DNA of 64,000 nucleotides from Ovis canadensis (Eukaryota; Chordata; Mammalia; Artiodactyla; Bovidae). Below the pieces are notes generated by a model, which saw nothing but the letters and a program-made list of their open reading frames with translations, was not told the DNA's origin and ran no database searches. The translations under genes were made by a program, and so were the position numbers. The DNA is taken from the NCBI RefSeq assembly GCF_042477335.2, contig NC_091262.1, forward strand, positions 826,001 through 890,000. Direction: 5' to 3'. Below are positions 49,921-59,749 of this stretch, in pieces; the stretch's first letter is position 1, and each line of letters opens with the position of its first letter.

Positions 49921-52900
49921 TATCGCTCTCCTCTCCAGCAGAGACATCTGCAGGTGGTTGGGGCCTGATCCTAGCTGTCTGGGTTCTTGCCCACACCTCC
50001 AACTCAGGGGAGGCAGCCCCTGAGGCAGGACCTGCTGGAGGAGCCCAACGCTCCTGCCATCGGCGAGTGCACAGCCAGCAGGGAAGCGAGCCCCCTCGGG
50101 GGAAGAAGAGGCAGCCCAGCCCCGTCAAGCTGAAAGCCCTGCTTGCCCATGCCAAGTGCGCCTCCAGTACAGCAGAGCTCTAGCTCTGCTCAGAGGCCCG
50201 ATCTGACAGAGTTACTGGCACGATGCTTCTCTGCCAAGGGCCAGACTTGTCCAGTCTTTCCTTGCTTTCAGGCTCCCTCCCCAGGAAGGAGCAGGCTGCG
50301 AGAGGCTGGGAGAAGCCACTGGCGCCTTCCTGGGCTCCGCTCCGCTCCTTCCTTGCCTTTGAACCTAGCCCCCAGGGGTCCTTGGGGAGTGTTTAGCGGC
50401 TGGTGGATGGCACACTGCCAAGGGCTCCAGCACTGAGAGCTCTGTCAGACGGAAGGGAAGGGCACCTGCAGAGGTCCTCCAGCGGTTGCTTGGCCGCCCA
50501 AACTCAGCGCCGCACAGAGAGCACCAGGCTCCCAGGGACCCTGGCTGGGGTCTGCAGCCCCGCACACCCGGAGACTGACTCCGTGGGCGCCAAGCAAGTG
50601 CATGACAGACGTAGGTTCCCTAGCACTCTCCTCCCCAGCACAGACATGTGCCGGTTGTTGGGGCCTGATCCTGCGTGTCTGGGTTCCCGCCCACAGCCCC
50701 AACTCAGGGAAGCAGCCCCTGAGGCAAGACCTGCTGGAGAAGCCCTCCGCCCACACCTATTTGGCTACTGCCCAGCCAACAGAGAAGCGAGCCTCCTCGG
50801 GGGAAGAGGAAGCAGCCCTGCCCCGTCAAGCTGAAAGCCGTGCTTGCCCGAGCCAAGCGAGCCTCCAGTAAGGCAGATCTCTAGCTCTGCTCATAGGCCC
50901 CATATGGCAGAGTTCCTGGCGCGAGGCTGCACTGTCGTGGGCTAGGCTTCCCCAGACTTTCGTTCATTTTAGACTCCCTCCCCAGGAAGGAGCAGGCTGC
51001 CCGAGGCTGGGAGATGCCACTGGCGCCTTCCTGGTGTCAGCTCCGCTCCTGCCTTGCCTTTGCACCTAGGCACCAGGCTTCCTAGGGCAGGGCTTAGGGG
51101 CTGGTGTGTTGCGCACTGCCAAGGGCGCCGGCAGTGAGAGCTCTGTCAGAGGGAAGGGAAGGGCACCTTCATGGCTCCTCCAGTGGTTGCATGGCCGCCC
51201 AGACGCAGCGCCGCACGGAGAGCACCTGGCGCCCAGGGCCCCTGGCTGGGGTCTGCAGACCCGCACACACGGAGGCTGGTTCCTTTGGCGCCAAGCAAGT
51301 GCATGACAGACATAGGTTCCCTAGCACTATCCTCCCCAGCACAGACATGCACAGGTGGTTGCGGCCTGAACCTGCGTGTCTGGGTTCCCGCACACAGCCC
51401 CAACTCAGGGAAGCCACCGCCGAGGCAAGACCTGCTGGAGGAGCCCTGCTCCCCCGTCTGATTGGCGAGTGCACAGCCAGCAGGGAAGCGAGCCCCCACG
51501 GGGGAAGAGGAGGCAGCCCAGCCTCGTCAAGTGGAAAGCCCTGCTTGCCCGGAGCCTAGTGAGCCGCCAGTAAGGCAGAGCTCTAGCTCTGCTCAGAGGC
51601 CCGATCTGGCAGAGTTCCTGTCGCGAGGCTGCTCTGCCATGGGCGAGCCTTGCCCAGACTTGCCTTGATTTTAGACTCCCTCCCCAGGAAGGAGCAGGCT
51701 GCGCGTGGCTGGGAGATGCCAATGGAGCCTTCCTGGCCTCAGCTCTGCTCCTGCCTTGCCTTTGCACCTAGGCCCCAGGCGTCCTAGGGCAGGGCTTAGG
51801 GGCTGGTGGGTTGCACACTGCCAAGGGGGCCGGCAGTAAGAGCTCTGTCAGAGGGAAGGGAAGGGCACCTGCATGGCTCCTCCAGCGGTTGCTTGGCCGC
51901 GCAGACTCTACACCGCACGGAGAGCACCAGGCTCCCAGGGCCATGGCTGGGTTCTGCAGCCCCGAAAACAAGGAAGCTGACTCCCTGGGCGCCCAGCAAG
52001 TGCATGACAGACGTAGGTTCCCTAGCACTCTCCTCCCCAGGAGAGACATGTGCCGGTGGTTGGGGCCTGATCCTGCGTGTCTGGGTACCCGCCCACAGCC
52101 CCAACTCAGTGGAAACAGCTCCTGAGGCAAGACCTGCTGGAGGAGCCCTGTGCCCCCGCCTGATCGGCGAGTGCACAGCCAGCAGGGAAGTGAGGCTCCT
52201 CGGGGGAAGACGAGGCAGCACAGCCCCCTCAAGCTGAAAGCCCTGCTTGCCCGGAGCTAAGTGAGCCTCCAGTACAGCACAGCTATAGCACTTCTCAGAA
52301 GCCCGATCTGGCAGAGTTACTGGCGCGAGGCTTCTCTGCCATGGGCGAGCCTTGCCCAGACTTACCTTGCTTTTACACTCCCTCCCCAGGAAGGGGCAGG
52401 ATGCGTGCTCGAGGCTGGGAGAAGCCCCTGGCGCCTTCCTGGGCTCAGCTCAGCTCCTCCCTTGCCTTTGAACCTAGCCCCCAGGGGTCCTTGGGGAGTG
52501 CTTAGGGACTGGTGGATTGCACACTGCCAAGGGCTCCAGCAGTGAGAGCTCTGTCCGACGGAAGGGAAGGGCGGGTGCAGGGCTCCTCCAGCGGTTGCTT
52601 GGCCGCGCAGACTAAGCGCCACACGTAGAGCACCAGGCTCCCAGGGCCCCTGGCTTGAGTCTGCAGCCCTGCACACCCGGAGGCTGACTCCGTGGACGCC
52701 CAGCAAGTCCATGACAGACGTAGGTTCCCTAGCACTCTCCTCCCCAGCAGAGACATGTGCCGGTGGTTCGGGCCTGATCCTGCGTGTCTGGGTACCCGCC
52801 CACAGCCCCAACTCAGTGGAAATAGCTCCTGAGGCAAGACCTGCTGGAGGAGACCTGTGCCCCCACCTGATCGGGGAGTGCACAGCCAGCAGGGAAGTGA

Positions 52901-55900
52901 GGCTCCTCGGGGGAAGACGAGGCAGCACAGCCCCGTCAAGCTGAAAGCCCTGCTTGCCCGGAGCTAAGTGAGCCTCCAGTACAGCAGAGCTCTAGCTCTT
53001 CTCAGAAGCCCGATCTGGCAGAGTTCCTGTCGGAGGCTGCTCTGCCATGGGCGAGCCTTGCCCAGACTTGCCTTGCTTTTAGGCACCCTCCCCAGGAAGG
53101 AGCAGGCTGCGCGAGGTTGGGAGATGCCACTGGCGCCTTCCTGGCCTCCGCTCTGCTCCTGCCTTGCCTTTGCACCTAGGCCCCAGGCGTCCGAGAGCTG
53201 GGCTTAGGGGCTTGTGGGTTGCACAATGCCAAGGGCGCCGGCAGTGAGAGCTCTGTCAGAGGGAAGGGAAGGGCACCTGCAGGGCTCCTCCAGCGGTTCC
53301 TTGGCCGCCAAGACTCAGCGCCTCACGAAGAGCACCAGGCTCCCAGGGCCCCTGGCTGGGGTCTGCAGCCCCGCACAACTGGAGGCTGACTCCGTGGGTG
53401 CCCAGCAAGTGCATCACAGACGAAGGTTCCCTAGCACTCTCCTCCCCAGCACAGACATGTGCCGGTGGTTGGGGCCTGATCCTGCCTGTCTCGGTTGCCG
53501 CCCACAGACCCAACTCAGGGAAGAAGCCCCTGAGGCAAAACCTGCTGGAGGAGCCCTGCGCCCCCGCCTGATCGGCGAGTGCACAGCCAGCAGGGAAGCG
53601 AGCCTCCTCTCGGGAAGAGGAGGCAGCCCAGCGCCGTCAAGCTGAAAGACCTGCTTGCCCAGGCCAAGTGCGCCTCCAGTACAGCAGAGCTCTAGCTCTG
53701 CTCAGAGGCCCGATCTGGCAGAGTTACTGGCGCGAGGCTTCTCTGCCAAGGGCCAGCCTTGTCCAGACTTTCCTTGCTTTCAGGCTCCCTCCCCAGGAAG
53801 GAGCAGGCTGCGCGAGGCTGGGAGAAGCCACTGGCGCCTTCCTGGGCTCAGCTCCGCTCCTCCCGTGCCTTTGAACCTAGGCCCCAGGAGTCCTTGTGGA
53901 GTGCTTAGGGGCTGGTGCATTGCCCACTGCCAGGGGCTCCAGCAGTGAGAGCTCTGTCAGACGGAAGGGAAGGGCGGGTGCAGGGCTCCTCCAGCGGTTG
54001 CTTGGCGCCAAGACTCAGCGCCTCACGAAGAGCACCAGGCTCCCAGGGCCATGGCTGGGTTCTGCAGCCCCGAAAACCCGGAAGCTGACTCCGTGGGCGC
54101 CCAGCAAGTGCATGACAGACGTAGGTTCCCTAGCACTCTCCTCCCCAGGAGAGACATGTGCCGGTGGTTGGGGCCTGATCCTGCGTGTCTGGGTACCCGC
54201 CCACAGCCCCAACTCAGTGGAAACAGCTCCTGAGGCAAGACCTGCTGGAGGAGCCCTGTGCCCCCGCCTGATCGGCGAGTGCACAGCCAGCAGGGAAGTG
54301 AGGCTCCTCGGGGGAAGACGAGGCAGCACAGCCCCCTCAAGCTGAAAGCCCTGCTTGCCCGGAGCTAAGTGAGCCTCCAGTACAGCACAGCTATAGCACT
54401 TCTCAGAAGTCCGATCTGGCAGAGTTACTGGCGCGAGGCTTCTCTGCCATGGGAGAGCCTTGCCCAGACTTACCTTGCTTTTACACTCCCTCCCCAGGAA
54501 GGGGCAGGATGCGTGCTCGAGGCTGGGAGAAGCCACTGGCGCCTTCCTCTGCTCAGCTCCGCTCCTCCCTTGCCTTTGAACCTAGCCCCCAGGGGTCCTT
54601 GGGGAGTGCTTAGGGACTGGTGGATTGCACACTGCCAAGGGCTCCAGCAGTGAGAGCTCTGTCCGACGGAAGGGAAGGGCGGGTGCAGGGCTCCTCCAGC
54701 GGTTGCTTGGCCGCGCAGACTAAGCGCCACACGTAGAGCACCAGGCTCCCAGGGCCCCTGGCTTGAGTCTGCAGCCCTGCACACCCGGAGGCTGACTCCG
54801 TGGACGCCCAGCAAGTCCATGACAGACGTAGGTTCCCTAGCACTCTCCTCCCCAGCAGAGACATGTGCCGGTGGTTCGGGCCTGATCCTGCGTGTCTGGG
54901 TACCCGCCCACAGCCCCAACTCAGTGGAAATAGCTCCTGAGGCAAGACCTGCTGGAGGAGACCTGTGCCCCCACCTGATCGGGGAGTGCACAGCCAGCAG
55001 GGAAGTGAGGCTCCTCGGGGGAAGACGAGGCAGCACAGCCCCGTCAAGCTGAAAGCCCTGCAGCCCAGGCCAAGTGCCCCTCCAGTACTGCAGATCTCTA
55101 GCTCTGCTCAGAAGCCCGATCTGGCAGAGTTCCTAGCGCGAGGCTGCTCTGGTTAGGGCGATCGTTGCCCAGACTTTCCTTGCTTTTAGGCTCCCTCCCC
55201 AGGAAGGACAGGGTGCGCAAGGCTGGGAGACGCCACTGGCGCCTTCCTGGCCTCAGCTCCGCTCCTGCCTTGCCTTTGCACCTAGGCCCCAGGCGTCCTT
55301 GGGGAGGGCTTAGGGGCTGGTGGGTTGCACACTTCCAAGGGCTCCAGCAGTGAGAGCTCTGTCAGACGGAAGGGAAGGGCGGCTGCAGGGCTCCTCCAGC
55401 GGTTGCTTGGCCGCCCAGACTCAGGGCCACACGGAGAGCCCCAGGCTCCCAGGGCCCCTGGCTGGGGTCTGCAGCCCCGCACACCTGGAGGCTGACTCCG
55501 TGGGCGCCCAGCAAGTGCATGACAGACGTAGGTTCCCTAGCACTCTCCTCCCCAGCACAGACATGTGCTGGTGTTTGGGGCCTGATCCTGCGTGTCTGGG
55601 TTCCCGCCCACAGCCCCAACTCAGGGAAGCAGCCCCTGAGGCAAGACCTGCTGGAGGAGCCCTGCGCCCCCGCCTGATTGGCGAATGCACAGCCAGCAGG
55701 GAAGGGAGCCTCCTCGGGGGAAGAGAAGGCAGCCCAGCCCCGTCAAGCTGAAAGCCCTGCTTGCCCGAGCCAAGTGTGCCTCCAGTACAGCAGAGCTCGA
55801 GCTCTGCTCAGAGGCCCGATCTGGCAGAGTTGCTGGCGCGAGGCTGCTCTGCCGTGGGCGAACCTTGCCCAGACTTGCCTTGCTTTTACGCTCCCTCCTC

Positions 55901-55985
55901 AGGAAGGAGCAGGCTGCGCGAGGCTGGTAGACACCACAGGCGCCTTCCCGGCCTCAGCTCCGCTCCTGCCTTGCCTTTGCACCTA
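49921..55985. repeat. Diverged edge subfamily of the satellite (about 8.6 monomers)
   Basis: The 702-bp register continues, but the monomer type changes within one unit near 49,920. Distinctive states include 'gcacagacatgtgccgg' for 'gcagagacgtgtgcagc', 'gggcctgatcctgcgtgtc', 'ccaactcagggaagcagcc', 'gacctgctggaggagccc' and 'gtcaagctgaaagccctg' where the main type has 'cctcgtttggctcaagccc'. Many more substitutions and indels separate neighbouring copies here than in the main zone. Diverged monomers at an array margin are common in mammalian satellites because exchange is rarer there. Confidence 0.92.
51940..55061. repeat. ~1-kb near-identical duplication, three monomers apart, within the edge zone
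   Basis: About 51940-52953 recurs at about 54048-55061, offset 2108 bp (three monomers). Both copies carry 'ggttctgcagccccgaaaac', 'cagtggaaacagctcctgag', 'acagcacagctatagcac', 'aaggggcaggatgcgtgctc' and 'gcgccacacgtagagcacc'. Identity between the copies is far higher than between other edge monomers, so the duplication is younger than the edge divergence. The right copy ends abruptly at about 55062, where the sequence switches from 'gccctgcttgcccgg' to 'gccctgcagcccagg'. Confidence 0.85.
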
Positions 55986-57479
55986 GGCCCCCGGCGTCCT
56001 TGGGGAAGGCTTAGGGGCCTGTGGCTTGCACACTGCCAAGGACTCCAGCAGGGAGAGCTCTGCTAGAGCGAAGGGTAGGGCAAGTGCAGGGCTCCTCCAG
56101 TGGTTGCTTGGCCGACCAGACTCAGCGCCTCACAGAGTGCACTAGGCTCCCAGGGCCCCTGGCTGGGGTCTGCAGCCCTGCACACCTGGAGGCTGACTCC
56201 CTGGGCGCCCAGCAGCTGCCTCACACACGTAGCTTCCCTAGCGGTCTCCTCCCCAGTAGAGAGGTGTGCAGCAGGTTGTGGCCTGCCCCTGCGTGCCTGG
56301 GCTCCCGCCCACAGCCCCAGCTCAGGGCAAGCATCCCCTGAGCCAAGACCAGCCGGAGGCGCAGAGCTCCCAGCGTTGAAACCGAGTGATCAGCATGAGG
56401 GAGGCGAGCCTCCTCGAGGGAAGTAGAGGCAGCCCAGCCGAGTGCGGCTCAAGCCCTGCTTGGCTGGATCCGAGCGCGCCTCCAGTATGGCAGAGCTCCA
56501 GCTCTGCTCAGAGGCCTCATGTGGCAGAGTTGCTGGCGCGAGGCTGCTCTACCCTGGGCGAGCCTTGCCCAGACTTGCCTCACTGCTAGGCTTCCTGCCC
56601 AGGAAGGAGCAGGCTGCGTGAGCCTGGGAGACGCCACTGGCGCCTTCCTGACCTCAGCTCCGCATCTGCCTTGCCTTTGAACCTAGACCCCAGGCGTCCG
56701 TGGGTAGTGCTTAGGGGCCGGTGGCTTGCATACTGCCAAGGGCTCAGGCAGGGAGAGCTCTGTGAGAGGGAAGGGAAGGGCAAGTGCAGGGCTCCTTCAG
56801 CGGTTGCTTGGTCGCCCAGACTCAGCGCCGCACGAAGAACCGCACCTCCCAGGGCCACTGGCTGGGGTCTCCAGCCTGGCATACCTGGAGGCTGACTCCG
56901 TGGGTGCCCATCAGCTGCCTCTCACACGTCGTTCCCTTGCGGTCTCCTCTCCAGCAGAGACGTGTGCAGGTGGTTGGGTCCTGCACCTGTGTGTCTGGGC
57001 TCCCGCCCACAGCCCCAGCTCAGGGGAAGCAGCCCCTGATCCTAGACCAGAATGAGGGGCAGGGAGCCGGCGCCTGGAAGCCGAGTGAACAGCATGCGGG
57101 AATCGAGCTTCCTAGGGGGAAGACGAAGCAGCCCAGCCGCCTTAGGCTGCAAGCCCTTCTTCGGTGGAGTCGAGTGCGCCTCCAGGATGGCAGAGCTCCA
57201 GCTCTGCTCAGAGGCCCGATCTGGCAGAGTTCCTGGCGCGAGGCTACTCTGCCCTGGGCGAACCCTGCCCAGACTTGCCTCTCTGCTAGGCTTCCTACCC
57301 AGGAAGGAGCAGCCTTTGCGAAGTTGGGTGACGCTACTGGCGCCTTCCTGGCCTCAGCTCCACTCCTGCATTGCCTTTGCACCTAGGCCCCAGGCGTCCT
57401 TTGGGAGGCCTTAGGGGCCGGTGGGTTCCACACTGCCAAGGGCTCCCATAGTGAGAGGTCTGTTCAAGGGAAGGGATGG
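55986..57479. repeat. Last monomers of the array, ending in a truncated copy
   Basis: After the edge subfamily, the units starting near 56.0 and 56.7 kb are closer again to the main type ('cctcacacacgtagcttcc' at about 56220, 'gcaggttgtggcctgcccc', 'ccccagctcagggcaagc'), although diverged. The final copy runs through 'ggtgggttccacactgcc' and stops at about 57479, just after 'gaagggatggg', roughly 60 bp past the start of the representative monomer. From 57480 no satellite similarity is visible. Confidence 0.88.
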
Positions 57480-57513
57480 GTATATTTGGAGTACAATCCT
57501 GTATCAGATGTGA

Positions 57514-57775
57514 GGCCCACACCTTCACCCTGAATGCTCACTCTGAACCCTCACCCCGAAACCTTACCCTCACCCACACCCTCACCCTGAACCCTCACCC
57601 TCACCCTCTCCCTGAACCCTCACCCTCACCCTCTCCCTGAACCCTCACCCTCACCCTCTCCCTGAATCCTCACCCTCATCCTGAATCCTAACCCTCACCC
57701 TGAACCCTCACCCTTAATCCTTACCCTCACCCTCATCCTGAACCCTCACACCTCACCCCTCACCCTAACAAGTTT
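57514..57775. repeat. CCCTCA/CCCTGAA minisatellite next to the satellite edge
   Basis: A C-rich, G-poor strand made of short units CCCTCA, CCCTGAA, CCCTCTCCCTGAA and variants such as CCTTAA. At 57591-57615, 57616-57640 and 57641-57665 the same 25-bp unit occurs three times without a mismatch; it is built of three CCCTCA-like motifs and a CCCTCTCCCTGA end. The units are one or two changes from the telomeric CCCTAA motif, which suggests a degenerate telomere-derived tract. Simple expansion of a C-rich seed is the alternative. Confidence 0.9.
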
Positions 57776-57797
57776 GGAGGGCTGTTCCACGAACTCT

Positions 57798-57852
57798 AAC
57801 CTTTACCCTACCCTAACCCGACCCCCATCCACATCCTAACCCTAACCCACAT
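57798..57852. repeat. Short interstitial telomere-like (CCCTAA) tract
   Basis: Contains 'tttaccctaccctaaccc' and, after a short interruption, 'cctaaccctaaccc' ending near 57848, so two short runs match the vertebrate telomere repeat with few errors. The C-rich strand is on the plus strand. In a true left telomere that would place the chromosome interior to the right, yet satellite lies to the left, so this is interstitial relative to this sequence. Confidence 0.8.
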
Positions 57853-58979
57853 CGTAGTCACGCCCTCAGCCCTATACTTACCCTTGAAGTACCTACCCGC
57901 ATCTTCTTCATTTTTGACACTTCCCATGCATAACAAAAGACGAGGTTGTAAGGTTTCAAACATGGATCCAAGACCCATTATCCACATAAAAGGGATATAA
58001 ATACTATTTAAATCTCTTGCATCACCAAAATACCTCTCCACCACTTATCCAGTCGCCATTGATGGATCACATCTATCTCATACATTTTATAACTTAGCAA
58101 TCAAATACGCACCAGGACTCTGGGTAATTATAGAGACAAGATTTATTTATACCATAAATATTTCAACAAATTCCACTTTCTACGATGAGTTCAATCTTCA
58201 CAAAAGTAGGATGAACAGCACCTGTTTCCACTAGGATCCATAGAGCGTGAAAATCTTAATGATGACCACCAGAAAGGTCAGCACGGTTGATATCACAGAT
58301 TTTTCAGTGTTCCAATACAAGTTCTACCCAAATCCATAAAGAAAGACATACGCATAGGAAACTACAAATTGAAAGCAAGTCTATTGAGATAAATATTGGA
58401 CATCAATTGTATGAATCTTTAAGGCATAACTGCAGACATTCTTCAGACATTCTTCAAATTCATAGAATGACAACAAAGTATGGCTACGTACAATCCATTC
58501 GGTTTTATGAACCACTCATGAATAACCTCACAAGCCATTTGAAACCAGATGACAATTTCAAATAGCTTTGATCTACAAACAAGGCTGTAAGACAGAAAGT
58601 TAAAATCGAAATACATGAAGTAAATCCTCAATAGATATGAAAACATCCCATGGTAGTGAAGTCAATTAGCATTAGTTATTAGGGCTTTCATGCACAGACT
58701 CATCTCTGATCGATGTGATCCCAATTCATATTTGGCAAAAAATACGAAAGCTGATCTTAACAGTCATATTATTTTTCTTTGTACCCCTAAAAAGAAAAAT
58801 GAACATGAAAAACTAAATTAAGCTTGGAGGCTCACATTTCCCAATCGGTATACAAAGCAACAGCATGTCAAACTTTCTAATTCACATATGCATTTAAATG
58901 AAATTGGATGAAATACCCCTAAATAAACACATACTTCTATGCCCAATGTTTCACAAGGCAGAAAACGCTCAATGAATGA
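57853..58979. other. AT-rich interval with no gene or named repeat recognised
   Basis: Composition flips from GC-rich satellite to AT-rich. Open frames here reach at most about 92 codons and show no recognisable domain. A tandem 'cattcttcagacattcttca' sits near 58437-58456. Some of this interval could belong to the neighbouring LTR element or to a further, more decayed stretch of the mitochondrial insertion. By eye I could not align it to the expected ND4/ND5 continuation, so it stays unassigned. Confidence 0.5.
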
Positions 58980-59695
58980 AACTGAGAGGGTAACAGCCAG
59001 GAAGGCCAGGGGTCTCCAAAGGGAGGAAATGGGGTGCAAGTGTCAGACAGTTGTTATCTGTCACTTCCGAGGCAGGAGGAAACAAGCTGTTATCTTTTTT
59101 CCCCTTCTTGATACAAATTTAAACAGAGATTTTCTCTTACAATTCTGTGTTGCTATAATGACACCTGGTTCCGCCTGAACTTCACTTTTCTCATACTTTG
59201 AGCTGACCAAGGCATTTTTCTCATGGAAAGGTTTGCCTTAAGCTATGTGAATGTACTATGTATTTACCCTAGACTCTATCTTCAAGTAGGTTCTGCCTAA
59301 AGGCTCAGAACTGACTTGACAAACCAATATGCTTTACTCATACATGGCTCTCCTGATCTATGTGAATGAAGCTATCCATTTGCTCATATCAATCGTTTTA
59401 TGGCCCAGGATGACTCACCTGGTGCCACGGTCATCTCCATATATCTTGTGGGTGAGGGGTCTGCTGCCATTCCTTTCTCTAATGAGTAGACTGCTAGTAG
59501 CTAGATAACATCCAGCCAAAGATGAGTAGGGGGGCACTCTTTCTGCCCCCTTCTGATGTCTATGTCAGAAGCTTTCTCTCTTTTATACTTTAATAAAATG
59601 TTGGGACACAAAAGCTCTGACTGATCAAGCCTCATCACTGGCCCCGGGTTGAATTCTTCCTCTAAGGAGCCCAAGAATTCAAGCATCTTTCATGG
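58980..59695 (+). mobile_element. Probable solo LTR of a ruminant endogenous retrovirus
   Basis: The stretch begins near 'tgagagggtaacagcc' and contains segments I recognise from bovine LTRs of the BTLTR1 kind, such as 'gacacctggttccgcctgaa' and 'ggctctcctgatctatgtg'. Near the right end there is a TATA-like 'cttttatactttaataaaat' with an AATAAA signal at about 59591, followed by a C/T-rich stretch, as in an R-U5 region. No internal viral coding sequence adjoins it, so it appears to be a solo LTR. The family name is from memory and the ends are uncertain; the left end could lie up to 100 bp further left. Confidence 0.6.
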
Positions 59696-59749
59696 TTAGA
59701 CAACAACCTTTCCAAACAATGGTCTTTTCAAAAAAAAAATGATGATAAG

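Larger units (their letters stand above)
1..57479. repeat. Satellite DNA array, ~702-bp monomer, about 82 head-to-tail copies
   Basis: The same GC-rich unit recurs every 701-702 bp from the first base. Equivalent landmarks, such as the segment reading 'ggtggcttgcacactgcc', fall at about 592, 1294, 1995, 2697 and so on to 49703, giving 70 intervals averaging 701.6 bp. They continue less perfectly to about 56726. All copies lie in one orientation. Sampled rows are about 67-75% GC with many CpGs. Period, composition and ruminant context fit the ~0.7-kb pecoran satellite II class (the 1.723 g/ml satellite of cattle). That family name is inferred from period and composition, not from a database match. 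A centromeric or pericentromeric location is likely. Left boundary lies outside the window. Confidence 0.97.

Noticed and set aside
1-57479. CRISPR-like or bacterial interpretation of the regular repeats
   Set aside because: Repeats are contiguous 702-bp units without spacers, and the flank carries ruminant SINEs; the context is a vertebrate nuclear genome.
57808-58044. 78-codon minus-strand open frame as a small gene
   Set aside because: It starts in unassigned AT-rich DNA, ends within the telomere-like tract, and has no recognisable motif.
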